Below, one piece after another: positions 8,610 through 16,078 of a stretch of DNA of 64,000 nucleotides (the first letter of the stretch is position 1; every line of letters begins with the position of its first letter). A model generated the notes under the pieces. That model was not told where the DNA came from, did not search any database, and saw nothing but the letters and a program-made list of their open reading frames with translations. The stretch is taken from positions 1 to 64,000 of the forward strand of contig DASSKE010000002.1 of NCBI GenBank assembly GCA_035690865.1, in the 5' to 3' direction. The translations under genes were made by a program, and so were the position numbers. Origin of the DNA: CAMLQK01 sp035690865. GTDB taxonomy: Bacteria; Patescibacteriota; Saccharimonadia; Saccharimonadales; UBA4665.

Positions 8610-9707
8610 CTAGGTCATGCTTGCGATAATATCACCAGCGAATAACTCTGGCTGTTCAAGTGCTGCGAAATGACCACCTTTTGGCATTGTCGTAAAGCGT
8701 ACGACATTAGCATTACGCTTAGCCCATTTTTCAATAACAGGTACTGTATCCGCGGGGAAACTAGCCACAACAGTCGGCACCTCTATCTTAGCCGGTGGCT
8801 TCGGCATGCCTGTCGCGTACATTGCGCGGGTGTTTTCGGCGTAGGTTCGGATAGCCGTCGAAATAGTGTCGGTAAAGTAGTAGATACTAATATTTGTTAG
8901 GATCTCATCTTTAGTAAACGCCTTTTCGATGCCTCCATCGCTCCAGGAATTGAACTTCTCAACCATCCATGATGCGAGACCTACAGGTGAATCTGCGAGT
9001 GCAAATGCCAATGTTTGTGGCTTTGTAGACTGCAGCGCGTTATACGCGCCTTCCATATACCACCACTGCTGACACTTGCCTGCGAACGCTTGCTCTTCTG
9101 GTGTCATAGTAGAAAAATCTTCAGCGCCCATAGGGTAACCCGTATCGGTAAGATGAACGAAACTTACCAGGTCTTTATGGTTAGCAGCAAGTGCTTGGAC
9201 AACTGGTGTTCCGATGTCGCTGCTGCTCACGGCAAACTTTTTATAGCCAAGCTCATCGCTCATGAGTGACGCCAACACATCAGCCGCCTGTGAACTGTTC
9301 ATGGCAACTTTTTCCGAGAACCCAAACCCTGGTAATGACGGTACAATCACGTGGAACTTGTCTGTCAATAAAGGTAGCACTTTGTAAAAGCGGTAAAACG
9401 AATCAGGCCATCCGTGGATCAGTAGTAGTGGCGTTGCCTCTGGGTTAGCGCTTTTGTGGTGGATGAAATGCATCTCGGTACCGTTAATGTCGGCCAAGAA
9501 ATGCTCAAACTTGTTAAGTTCTTCTTCTACGGCGCGCCAATCAAATGAGTTGCGCCAGTAGGATACAAGCTTTTTCATGTAAGCAAGGTCAGTGCCATAA
9601 CTCCAACCAGCATCTTTAGGCGCGCTAGGAAGATGCGTTTCCTCAAGCCTGGCGGCGAGCTTGTCGAGTTTTGCCTGTGGTATATTGATAGTGAATTTTT
9701 TAGCCAT
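8610..9707 (-). CDS. epoxide hydrolase-like alpha/beta hydrolase
   Basis: Hydrolase with an N-terminal EHN-type region (residues ~1-95) and an alpha/beta core. Motifs: oxyanion HGWPDSF, nucleophile elbow SSSDIGTPV with Asp, lid region with QTLAFALADSPVGLASW (a strong epoxide hydrolase signature), and C-terminal KGGHFAALEQPE bearing the catalytic His. The frame is open to 9737, but AAGGAG lies 8-9 bases before the ATG at 9707, giving MAKKFTINIP and 365 residues. It is followed by the AraC-type gene on the same strand upstream and sits as cargo in cassette A. Substrate unknown. Confidence 0.9.
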   Translation of the reverse strand: MAKKFTINIPQAKLDKLAARLEETHLPSAPKDAGWSYGTDLAYMKKLVSYWRNSFDWRAVEEELNKFEHFLADINGTEMHFIHHKSANPEATPLLLIHGWPDSFYRFYKVLPLLTDKFHVIVPSLPGFGFSEKVAMNSSQAADVLASLMSDELGYKKFAVSSSDIGTPVVQALAANHKDLVSFVHLTDTGYPMGAEDFSTMTPEEQAFAGKCQQWWYMEGAYNALQSTKPQTLAFALADSPVGLASWMVEKFNSWSDGGIEKAFTKDEILTNISIYYFTDTISTAIRTYAENTRAMYATGMPKPPAKIEVPTVVASFPADTVPVIEKWAKRNANVVRFTTMPKGGHFAALEQPELFAGDIIASMT

Positions 9708-9782
9708 TGTGCTTCTCCTTTTAATGGTTATGTGCATATTTAACCAAGTTAGAAAGAAGATAGATTGTAAATAATGGCCAAC

Positions 9783-10457
9783 TTATTTTTTATTTCGAGC
9801 AATAATCTGGGCGGGTGTCATCCCTATTAGTGCCTTAACAGCCTTTGTCATATGAGCTTGATCAGCATAGCCAGTCTCTACGGCCACTTGTGCGATAGCC
9901 TTACCCTGCTGCAGTAGTTGCGTGGCCTGTTGGGCGCGTTGAATCTGATGGAAAAAATAGGGGCTTAAACCGGTTGTATTTTGCGTGTGACGACGAAGAG
10001 AGCGGTCGGAAAAACCCTTAGCCCCTCCACTGTCTAACGACGAGACTACTGAATTGATAAGCAGGATGCCCTTCTTGATAAGCTCGTCAACAAATATTTC
10101 TGCAGACTCAAAGTCGGGGATTTTAAAAAGATGTTTACCAATTTCGACGTAAGAGGTATTGCCCTTGCTGAGTGTGTACTGACTGTCGACAATGTCCTTA
10201 CCTTTGAGGTCTCGGAGGAATACGCCAGGCTTTAGAGCGATGCCGACAGAATCTATGCCCGCTTCATACGGCACCTCTATCGCGTGTTTGCCAACGCCAT
10301 TTACGGTAACATGCACGTTTTCGGCGTTCTTAAAAATGATAATATCCCAGTTACCATCAAGACTGGCCGTGAAGACTCCTTTGCTGGTTGTGTATGTGTG
10401 CCATATTTTGTCGACATACAGAGAATCGATCCGCTTTTCTTCATAGGTATAGCTCAT
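9783..10457 (-). CDS. AraC-family transcriptional regulator
   Basis: A 224-residue regulator. The C-terminal ~100 residues carry the double helix-turn-helix of the family, with SDRSLRRHTQNTTGLSPYFFHQIQRAQ and AVETGYADQAHMTKAVKALIGMTPAQI. The N-terminal part is a beta-rich sensing domain without recognisable ligand residues. It lies directly upstream of the epoxide hydrolase gene on the same strand (75 bases apart), so control of that gene is likely. Minus-strand TATACT boxes lie just upstream of the ATG. Confidence 0.87.
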   Translation of the reverse strand: MSYTYEEKRIDSLYVDKIWHTYTTSKGVFTASLDGNWDIIIFKNAENVHVTVNGVGKHAIEVPYEAGIDSVGIALKPGVFLRDLKGKDIVDSQYTLSKGNTSYVEIGKHLFKIPDFESAEIFVDELIKKGILLINSVVSSLDSGGAKGFSDRSLRRHTQNTTGLSPYFFHQIQRAQQATQLLQQGKAIAQVAVETGYADQAHMTKAVKALIGMTPAQIIARNKK

Positions 10458-10506
10458 AGAATATATAAAGTATATAGCTTTCAGATATCAGTTGGAAGAT
10501 GCCCTG

Positions 10507-10653
10507 CTAAATATGTTGCCGGCTCTCCTCTCTTTCGGGCTTGTCAATATGGATTTGTCCGTTATAGCAGACCCAACCTAGGTCGGTGAGCTTTTCGTAC
10601 ATCAGAGCGAGACTAGGCTCCAGTGTGTTCCACGACAGGTCAATGTGGCGCAC
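10507..10653 (-). CDS. micro-ORF of cassette right end, copy A (48 residues)
   Basis: Short frame starting at a GTG that lies inside the core GCGCACCA (reverse strand TGGTGCGC). It reads V-R-H-IDLSWNTLEPSLALMYEKL-TDLGWVCYNG-QIHIDKP. The segment after cassette B (12681-12794) encodes a closely similar peptide. Most nucleotide differences between the copies fall at third codon positions or give conservative changes, which suggests past selection on protein sequence. I do not recognise the family. It could be a short functional protein, a conserved end fragment of a larger gene, or part of the recombination site. Confidence 0.5.
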   Translation of the reverse strand: MRHIDLSWNTLEPSLALMYEKLTDLGWVCYNGQIHIDKPEREESRQHI

Positions 10654-10723
10654 CACGTTGAATATTAGATGTAAAAGTGTTCCACAGCTCAAACCATTGA
10701 GCATTAATGTGGAACACTTTTGT
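10648..10723 (+). repeat. tRNA-Leu 3'-end/hairpin repeat, copy 2 (junction of cassettes A and B)
   Basis: GCGCACCA (10648-10655) followed by the same hairpin block as at 8460. Stem AAAAGTGTTCCACA (10673-10686) / TGTGGAACACTTTT (10708-10721); only a few substitutions, some compensated in the inner GCTCA/TGAGC stem. The tail of the TetR gene runs into the hairpin. Confidence 0.85.
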
Positions 10724-11327
10724 TATTTACTTGCTCGATAAAGCCGCTGACATAAAGTTCAAGCTCATGACTGCTCTGTTTTTCTATTCGAGGCTCTGGT
10801 TGGAGCAAGCCGCCTAAGAGTATGCGGGTTGCAAAGCTGCCCACAAACTGACGTGCAATTGCTTCCGCTCCATTGGGGATGATCACAATATGGCTATTTG
10901 CAGCCTCCCTAAATAATTGCATCGCTATTCTGTAGGATCGGTTCGTTACGCTGCGCTCAAACAAAATCACTAAGTCAGGTTGTTGATGCACCTCTGCGAC
11001 CGCTATACGCAAAAGTTGTATATATTCAACTTGGGTAATTATACTCTCTAAGGCTTCTGTGAGCGCTAGCAGTTCGTCATATAGTTCTTGTTTTGTTGTA
11101 ACGCGCGAGGGAAGTTCTTCGATTCTCCAGTGGCTGCCAATGACTTCCTCTATTACGCTTGCTAACAGAGTTTTTTTGTCAGGAAAGTAGCCGTAGATTG
11201 TTCTTTTTGTTAATCCTGCCTGTTCGGCGATTTTATCGAGTGTCGTACCGGCATAGCCGTGCGCCAGGAACTGCTTTCTTGCTGCTGCACTAATTGTGTT
11301 TCGAGTGGTTGTATTCCGAGTTCGCAT
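10704..11327 (-). CDS. TetR-family transcriptional regulator
   Basis: A 207-residue repressor-type protein. The N-terminal helix-turn-helix is clear (ARKQFLAHGYAGTTLDKIAEQAGLTKRTIYGYFPDKKTLL), and the C-terminal part is a helical ligand domain. It is divergent from the flavin monooxygenase, with an inverted repeat between the genes. The last residues (NNKSVPH) are encoded by the cassette hairpin, so the gene seems to have been trimmed or sealed by the cassette boundary. TATACT 6 bases before the ATG suggests a leaderless mRNA. Confidence 0.9.
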   Translation of the reverse strand: MRTRNTTTRNTISAAARKQFLAHGYAGTTLDKIAEQAGLTKRTIYGYFPDKKTLLASVIEEVIGSHWRIEELPSRVTTKQELYDELLALTEALESIITQVEYIQLLRIAVAEVHQQPDLVILFERSVTNRSYRIAMQLFREAANSHIVIIPNGAEAIARQFVGSFATRILLGGLLQPEPRIEKQSSHELELYVSGFIEQVNNKSVPH

Positions 11328-11333
11328 GCCTTA

Positions 11334-11351
11334 AGTATACTGGCTAGTATA
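11334..11351. promoter_or_regulatory. TetR/monooxygenase intergenic operator and -10 box
   Basis: Inverted repeat TATACT-GGCT-AGTATA (11336-11351), centred between the divergent genes. The minus-strand -10 TATACT (11339-11334) of the TetR gene overlaps it, 6 bases before that ATG. A TetR-binding, autoregulatory site is inferred. Confidence 0.55.
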
Positions 11352-11364
11352 TTTATAACAATAG

Positions 11365-11373
11365 TGCTAGGAT
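11365..11373 (+). promoter_or_regulatory. extended -10 promoter of the flavin monooxygenase
   Basis: TGC-TAGGAT ends 6 bases before the ATG at 11380; no Shine-Dalgarno. Confidence 0.45.
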
Positions 11374-11379
11374 GAGCTC

Positions 11380-12558
11380 ATGAATCAAAAAATACAAAAC
11401 TACCAAAAACATGATTTCCGTATCCTCATTGTCGGAGCTGGTATAGCTGGACTTACGTTGGCCGGTCTACTCAAAAAAGATGGCTTTAAACCAGTTGTCA
11501 TTGAACGAGACACCAAAGAAACATTCAATACTTCGGGCTACATGATTGGCCTAATGCCGCTCGGTGCGCAAGTACTTAACAAACTGAACCTCTACAGCGA
11601 CTACACCAAACACAGCCTGGCGATCAGTGACTATGGACTGTACAGCCTGAAGGGTAAACTATTAAACCACTTTGGCATGGACGCTATTATTTCTAACCTC
11701 GGATCGTACCAGAGTATTAGCCGTCCGCAGCTTATCAAACTGCTTCAAAGCACTTGCGATGAACCCCGATTTGGTGTCACTGTAAAGTCGTTCAGCAATA
11801 CAGCTGATGGCAAACAAATTACGTTTAGCGATGGCTCTGTCGAGACATTTGACCTAGTCGTTATTGCTGACGGCATTCACTCTACAACACGCCAGCTCGC
11901 ATTTGGCAAGGATGACTATGCTTATCGCCAGACCGGCTGGGGCGGCTGGGCATGGTTTGTCGACAATCCGCCGCAGCTAGCCCACACGTACCGCGAATAT
12001 TGGGGCGCTGATCGCTTCTTGGGCTTGTATCCTGTGGAGAACAATAAGCTCGGCATCTTTTTGGGCGGCAATATGAAGGACATTAAAAAGAAAGGGCACG
12101 CTGCGATAGCCGCCGCTACGGCCAAGAAGATTAAACATGCAGACCTTGATTTTGCAAACTTGCTTAAACCGCTGCAAGAAAGCGATGATCTGTTTTTCTG
12201 GGACTTTCACGACTGCCGAACGGAGAAATGGGTAAACGGCAATGTTGTGCTCGTGGGCGACGCTGCTGACGGGTTTCTGCCTACAGCCGGAGTCGGCGCT
12301 TCTATGGCTATGGACTCGGCAGCCCGCCTGGCGGATGAACTATCGCGTATGAGCCCGCAATATCTGCCATACGCTTTGAAATTGTACGAAGACCACCAGA
12401 AGCAACGTGTTGTAACAGCACAGTCAACTTCTCGCACGCTTGGCAATTTGATGTTCATCAAAAATCCTGTATTGGCGGGATTACGCAACGCAACGCTACG
12501 CTTTATGACTGTCAACAGTTTCCTGAAAAGCATCCGTAAACTCATAGAAAACCGGTAA
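11380..12558 (+). CDS. FAD-dependent monooxygenase (aromatic hydroxylase/TetX-like class A)
   Basis: A 392-residue flavoprotein: N-terminal Rossmann motif ILIVGAGIAGLTLAGLLKK, the DG-type motif FDLVVIADGIHS, and the FAD ribityl motif VLVGDAADGFLPTAGVGASMAM. The C-terminal helix typical of class A monooxygenases follows. The family hydroxylates aromatic or polyketide substrates, and some members inactivate tetracyclines; the substrate here is unknown. Divergent from a TetR regulator, a layout often seen with compound-responsive detoxification. Cargo of cassette B. Confidence 0.87.
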   Translation: MNQKIQNYQKHDFRILIVGAGIAGLTLAGLLKKDGFKPVVIERDTKETFNTSGYMIGLMPLGAQVLNKLNLYSDYTKHSLAISDYGLYSLKGKLLNHFGMDAIISNLGSYQSISRPQLIKLLQSTCDEPRFGVTVKSFSNTADGKQITFSDGSVETFDLVVIADGIHSTTRQLAFGKDDYAYRQTGWGGWAWFVDNPPQLAHTYREYWGADRFLGLYPVENNKLGIFLGGNMKDIKKKGHAAIAAATAKKIKHADLDFANLLKPLQESDDLFFWDFHDCRTEKWVNGNVVLVGDAADGFLPTAGVGASMAMDSAARLADELSRMSPQYLPYALKLYEDHQKQRVVTAQSTSRTLGNLMFIKNPVLAGLRNATLRFMTVNSFLKSIRKLIENR

Positions 12559-12680
12559 ACTTTGCTAGGGTGGCTGCGTCGTATCACTATTACAACACAA
12601 TGGGTCTATTGAGCGGCCATGTTGAGCATGGACATTCACGACGAGATATTGGGTAGCTCAAAACGGTTTCTTTGGCGAGG

Positions 12681-12794
12681 CTAGGCAACATGAATTTCTC
12701 TGTTATAGTAAACCCATCCAAGATCGATTAGCTTTTCATGCATTAGGATCAAACTAAGCTCTAGGGTGTTCCACGACAGGTCGATGTAGCGCAC
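12681..12794 (-). CDS. micro-ORF of cassette right end, copy B (37 residues)
   Basis: Starts at a GTG inside the core GCGCACCA (12789-12796) and reads V-R-Y-IDLSWNTLELSLILMHEKL-IDLGWVYYN-REIHVA. It aligns along nearly its whole length with the copy at 10507-10653, then stops about ten codons earlier. No Shine-Dalgarno is evident on the minus strand. Function unknown; see the other copy for interpretation. Confidence 0.45.
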   Translation of the reverse strand: MRYIDLSWNTLELSLILMHEKLIDLGWVYYNREIHVA

Positions 12795-12796
12795 CA

Positions 12797-12832
12797 ACTA
12801 AAAATGGTCAGCATTTGCTGGCCTTTTTTAGT
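12797..12832 (+). terminator. terminator after cassette B, probable original tRNA-Leu flank
   Basis: ACTAAAAATGGTCAGC and GCTGGCCTTTTTTAGT pair across an ATTT loop, directly after the core GCGCACCA. Confidence 0.75.
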
Positions 12833-12848
12833 TTATTGTTGAAGTGGG

Positions 12849-13055
12849 TCAAGTCCGCTGATTCTCGCAAAGAATGCAATCAATCTCGAAGCCGTTTTTC
12901 TCAAACTCCCATGCTGCCGTTGCGTGGGTTATGCTCTTAGGCTCGCCCAGAACTGCTTGCAGCCGCTCCGCATTATGGACAATGTCTTTCGACGGGCAGA
13001 GTATATCCAGATCTATATCATTCTTGCCTGGCAATCCTAGTGCGGCAGCGCCCAT
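12849..13055 (-). pseudogene. GrpB/nucleotidyltransferase-like fragment
   Basis: The 68 residues from the ATG contain GAAALGLPGKNDIDLDIL, the nucleotidyltransferase-type metal site of GrpB/UPF0157 proteins, and a middle strand region. The frame is open upstream to about 13118 without a good start, and stops early at CENQRT; the family usually reaches about 170 residues. I read it as a decayed or truncated copy. A short functional protein starting at a non-ATG codon cannot be excluded. The stretch 12559-12680 before the micro-ORF shows nothing recognisable. Confidence 0.45.
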
Positions 13056-13140
13056 GAACAGAACTTCCAGCTCAGGCGCTATATCATGTATTTCACTTAT
13101 AAGATCCTGTGGATTAAACTAGGTTTCTAGGATTTCGCTT

Positions 13141-13149
13141 TGCTATAAT
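13141..13149 (+). promoter_or_regulatory. extended -10 promoter of the YdeI-like gene
   Basis: TGC-TATAAT ends 7 bases before ATG 13157 and 10 before ATG 13160; no Shine-Dalgarno. Confidence 0.55.
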
Positions 13150-13156
13150 GGTGCCA

Positions 13157-13495
13157 ATGATGCAGCCAGATCTTCCTATAATGACATTTGAAACAGTTGG
13201 TAATCTCCGGGAGTGGTTAGAAAGCAACCATACTTCTTCGACCGGTATTCTTGTCCGCATCTACAAAAAAGGTACCAATATACCCAGCGTTAGCTTTGAG
13301 GAAGTGTTGGAAGAAGGGTTGTGTTTTGGCTGGAGCGAAAGCATGCGACTTAAAGGAGACGACGTGTCGTACCTGCAAAAGTTTACTCCGCGCAAAACCA
13401 AAGGAACAACGTCGGAGCGTAACCGACGATACGCTAAGAGGCTTATCGAAGAGGGAAGAATGACGTTAGCCGGACGCACCGTGTTAGGAATATGA
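13157..13495 (+). CDS. YdeI/OmpD-associated family protein
   Basis: A 112-residue protein of the YdeI-like family (sometimes called bacteriocin-protection proteins; biochemical role unsettled). Family features: FETVGNLREWLESNH, GILVRIYKKGTNIPSVSFEEVLEEGLCFGW, and QKFTPRKTKGTTSERNRRYAKRLIEEGRM. An ATG at 13148 overlaps the -10 box, so 13157 or 13160 is the start. It overlaps the DUF1697 gene by 4 bases, indicating coupled translation. Confidence 0.85.
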   Translation: MMQPDLPIMTFETVGNLREWLESNHTSSTGILVRIYKKGTNIPSVSFEEVLEEGLCFGWSESMRLKGDDVSYLQKFTPRKTKGTTSERNRRYAKRLIEEGRMTLAGRTVLGI

Positions 13496-14037
13496 AATAT
13501 CTTGCATTATTCCGAGGTGTGAATGTTGGCGGCAAGAACAGGCTTTCGATGGCCGAACTAAAAACGTGCCTTGAAGGGATGGGGCTTAAGAACGTCCGCA
13601 CCTATATTAACAGTGGTAATGCAGTTTTCGAGGCCGATGAGCAGGCCAACCAGGTGCGCCGTAAAATCGAACAAGCCCTGGCCAAGAAGTTTACCTTTGA
13701 CAGTGATCTTATCAAGGTGTTGGTTATAAGCAAAGAGCAACTTGCGGCTATTGTCCGTAGCGCGCCTAAGGGGTTTGGCGAAACGCCAGAAGTGTATTAT
13801 TCCGATGTCGCCTTTCTTATTGACGAGGACGCGCAGAAGGCATTTGATGCCTTTGAGTTGAATCCCGAGGTGGACACTATATGGATGGGCGAAGGTGTGA
13901 TATATTATCGTCGCCTGGGAGCACTGCGCACCAAAAGCCGCTTGTCGAAGATCATAGGCAAGCCGGTGTATAAGAATATGACCATACGTAACTGGAATAC
14001 GACCAAGAAGCTGTTAGCCCTCCTCGAGCAAGATTAA
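13492..14037 (+). CDS. DUF1697 family protein
   Basis: A 181-residue conserved protein with the hallmark N-terminus MKYLALFRGVNVGGKNRLSM, then LKNVRTYINSGNAVFEA. The family structure is known as an alpha/beta fold of unknown function. It is complete in length and shares an operon with the YdeI-like gene. The pair forms a small accessory operon between the tRNA-linked cassettes and the nucleoside-type operon. Confidence 0.88.
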   Translation: MKYLALFRGVNVGGKNRLSMAELKTCLEGMGLKNVRTYINSGNAVFEADEQANQVRRKIEQALAKKFTFDSDLIKVLVISKEQLAAIVRSAPKGFGETPEVYYSDVAFLIDEDAQKAFDAFELNPEVDTIWMGEGVIYYRRLGALRTKSRLSKIIGKPVYKNMTIRNWNTTKKLLALLEQD

Positions 14038-14114
14038 ACTCTTATCTGCCGTACATCTGTGCAGAGTAGGAACCGGTTCCAGAGAGCTGGGTTCTTACTT
14101 TGGATAGTTCCTTG

Positions 14115-14120
14115 TAGACT
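14115..14120 (+). promoter_or_regulatory. -10 box of the NUDIX gene at 14127
   Basis: TAGACT ends 6 bases before the ATG; no Shine-Dalgarno. Weaker than other cases. Confidence 0.35.
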
Positions 14121-14126
14121 ATACGT

Positions 14127-14657
14127 ATGGGACACAAAAATACTGAACAGAACCGACACGATCTTATGGCAAGTGCGTACATTTTTTATATTACGGAAGG
14201 TGGTCCGCGGGTAATTCTGCATAAGCACAAAAAACATCATAAATATCTGCAATTTGGCGGGCATGTTGAGGCTCATGAAAATCCGTGGGCGGCTGTTTTA
14301 CGTGAAGTTTGTGAAGAGTCTGGCTTTACACCTGAACAGATGAAAGTTCTACAGCCGCCGTACGAACATCTGGGCCTGTCGGACATGGCACTTCCGCACC
14401 CTGTCGGCGTATTGACCTACCCGCCAAGTAAGGGAGTTCTTTATACGGATATCTGTTATGCATTTACGGTAGTCGAAAAACCCAGGTTAGCCATTCTCGA
14501 TAATGAGTCAACAGAGATCATAACGTTAAGTCAACAGGAGTTTGAAAGGCTCGAACCACACGAAACATTCGACAATGTTCGTCATATCATAAGATATGTT
14601 TTTGAAATAGCGCTTCCGCAATGGCATCCACGTGTTGTCAAAAATATTAAAGCATAA
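14127..14657 (+). CDS. NUDIX hydrolase
   Basis: Hydrolyses a nucleoside diphosphate-X bond. The Nudix box is intact: GGHVEAHENPWAAVL followed by REVCEESG (residues ~48-70). The 176 residues include a C-terminal extension with a helical segment (ITLSQQEFERLEPHETFDNVRHIIRYVFE). Substrate not predictable. It lies 42 bases upstream of the PfkB operon on the same strand and may be functionally linked to it; the operon has its own Shine-Dalgarno and possibly its own promoter. Confidence 0.9.
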   Translation: MGHKNTEQNRHDLMASAYIFYITEGGPRVILHKHKKHHKYLQFGGHVEAHENPWAAVLREVCEESGFTPEQMKVLQPPYEHLGLSDMALPHPVGVLTYPPSKGVLYTDICYAFTVVEKPRLAILDNESTEIITLSQQEFERLEPHETFDNVRHIIRYVFEIALPQWHPRVVKNIKA

Positions 14658-14699
14658 GATATGTAAACTTTGATATTATATCTTGAATAAGGAGTGGTA

Positions 14700-15614
14700 A
14701 TGTTAAAGCGTATAAGTTGCATCGGCAATATAACGGATGACACATTGCTGTCGGTTGCTAGTCTACCTGAGCTTGATGATAACGCCTATGTAAATAAAGG
14801 CATATATTGTCTTGGTGGGCGAGGGGGAGTCGTTGCGCTTACGCTGGCACAGATGACAGAAAACGTGGAGCTTGTCACTGTTCTCCCGGATAGTGAACAG
14901 GCTTATGCCGCTCAGGACTTCTTAGGCCAGCATGGAGTATCTTTAAGGGGCATAAGTACTGACTACGGCGCCCGACGTATGCACTCTGTAATTGCGGCGC
15001 TGTCAACTGAAGACAGGAATAGTATCTCTTTCTTTTATCCTGGAGATGTACGTTTCGACACAACCGAGACGCAACGTCACGTCGTAAAAGAATCAGATGT
15101 AGCATACTTCTCGACCCATAAGCGAGCATTTAATCTTGATCTTCTTGGCCAGGTTGATACTGACAAGACTACTGTGATTCATAATGTCGCGAGTTATTTA
15201 AGCAGTGACGAAGAATACCGCACAACGATGATTGAAAAAAGTCATGTTCTTATTTGCAATGAGCAAGAGTCTGATGCGTTAACTGCAGCTAGCGATGTTG
15301 ATAATGTGAGCTTATTGTTCGAACGATCACGAGTATTGCGGTCGGTCATTGTTACGGAGGGGGAAGACGGCAGTATTGTCTATGGCCGCGGCACAGAGCC
15401 TCAACGATTTGGCATAGAACGCTGCGAGATTGTGGCTCCGATTGGCGCCGGTGATTCGTATGCGGCTGGTATAGTTTACGGTGTTGCGAATAGCTGGCCT
15501 GTTGATCGGGCAGTACAACTAGCTATCCGACTATCAGCTCTTTCAGTCTCTAGTGAAACCTCGTATCCGGACCTTAGCAAGGTGCAGCAAACATTACATG
15601 AGGTTCAAGCGTAA
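14700..15614 (+). CDS. PfkB-family sugar/nucleoside kinase
   Basis: A 304-residue kinase of the ribokinase superfamily. The signature APIGAGDSYAAGIVYG with catalytic Asp lies near residue 240, and the N-terminal substrate region has GGRGGVVALTLAQM. The ATG at 14700 has AAGGAG 5 bases upstream, better than the GTG at 14694. It overlaps the next gene by 1 base. In an operon with a deoxyribosyltransferase-fold protein, a nucleoside or ribose substrate is a fair guess. First gene of a five-gene operon. Confidence 0.88.
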   Translation: MLKRISCIGNITDDTLLSVASLPELDDNAYVNKGIYCLGGRGGVVALTLAQMTENVELVTVLPDSEQAYAAQDFLGQHGVSLRGISTDYGARRMHSVIAALSTEDRNSISFFYPGDVRFDTTETQRHVVKESDVAYFSTHKRAFNLDLLGQVDTDKTTVIHNVASYLSSDEEYRTTMIEKSHVLICNEQESDALTAASDVDNVSLLFERSRVLRSVIVTEGEDGSIVYGRGTEPQRFGIERCEIVAPIGAGDSYAAGIVYGVANSWPVDRAVQLAIRLSALSVSSETSYPDLSKVQQTLHEVQA

Positions 15615-16078
15615 TGGCGAACCCAAACGTGTATGTTGCGGCGCCGCTTTTTTCGGTGTGGGAACGCGAGCGCAATGAGAGGTTTGGAAGAGTTTTGCAG
15701 AAAGCTGGTTACAATCCCTTGCTCCCCCAGGAGATTAATGCGCCAACTTTAGAAGATGGCAAGCTTGATATGCAGGTTGTTTTCAGCGAATGCGTCCGCC
15801 TATTAGATGAAGCAGATGCTGTTGTTGCCTTTTGCGAAGGACCAGACGTAGACTCAGGGACTGCCTGGGAGCTAGGGTATGCAACCGCTAAAGGCATTAG
15901 CTCACTGTGTGTCCGTACTGATCTTCGGAGGGCCGAGGGAGGTTCACCAGCGAACATCATGCTGTGTCTTGGTGCTACTGAGGTATTAGACATGCCATCG
16001 TACCACGGCAAGCCCCAAGACATTAACGCGGCAATTATTAAAGCTTTAGGAGGAATAGTATATGGAGACACTGTTTGA
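15614..16078 (+). CDS. nucleoside 2-deoxyribosyltransferase-fold protein
   Basis: A 154-residue member of the Nuc_deoxyrib_tr superfamily: VYVAAPLFSVWERERN at the N-terminus, DADAVVAFCEGPDVDSGTAW and ELGYATAKG with the expected catalytic Glu in the second. Relatives transfer deoxyribose between bases or hydrolyse nucleotides to free base (BlsM/MilB-type N-glycosidases). Overlaps the kinase gene by 1 base and the ASCH gene by 17 bases, so it is tightly coupled to both. Confidence 0.88.
   Translation: MANPNVYVAAPLFSVWERERNERFGRVLQKAGYNPLLPQEINAPTLEDGKLDMQVVFSECVRLLDEADAVVAFCEGPDVDSGTAWELGYATAKGISSLCVRTDLRRAEGGSPANIMLCLGATEVLDMPSYHGKPQDINAAIIKALGGIVYGDTV

Larger units (their letters stand above)
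8468..10655. mobile_element. putative cassette A inserted at tRNA-Leu(CAG) 3' end
   Basis: Inferred unit of 2188 bp bounded by the 8-base core GCGCACCA: tRNA end at 8460-8467, next copy at 10648-10655. Order: hairpin, epoxide hydrolase gene, AraC-family gene, micro-ORF reading inward from the right core. A second unit with the same ends and similar size follows directly. No integrase gene lies inside, so mobility would depend on an enzyme supplied elsewhere. The repeats are seen directly; the mobile nature is inference. Confidence 0.55.
10656..12796. mobile_element. putative cassette B, tandem to cassette A
   Basis: Inferred 2141-bp unit between cores GCGCACCA at 10648 and 12789. Same architecture as cassette A: left hairpin, cargo (divergent TetR regulator and flavin monooxygenase), then a micro-ORF ending in the core. 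After the right core the sequence turns into an ordinary terminator, plausibly the original downstream flank of the tRNA gene. Confidence 0.55.

Noticed and set aside
10600..10655. Pseudo-tRNA at the cassette junction, because of the GCGCACCA end
   Set aside because: Stepping back from CCA gives no T-arm or acceptor pairing; only the last 8 bases match the tRNA.
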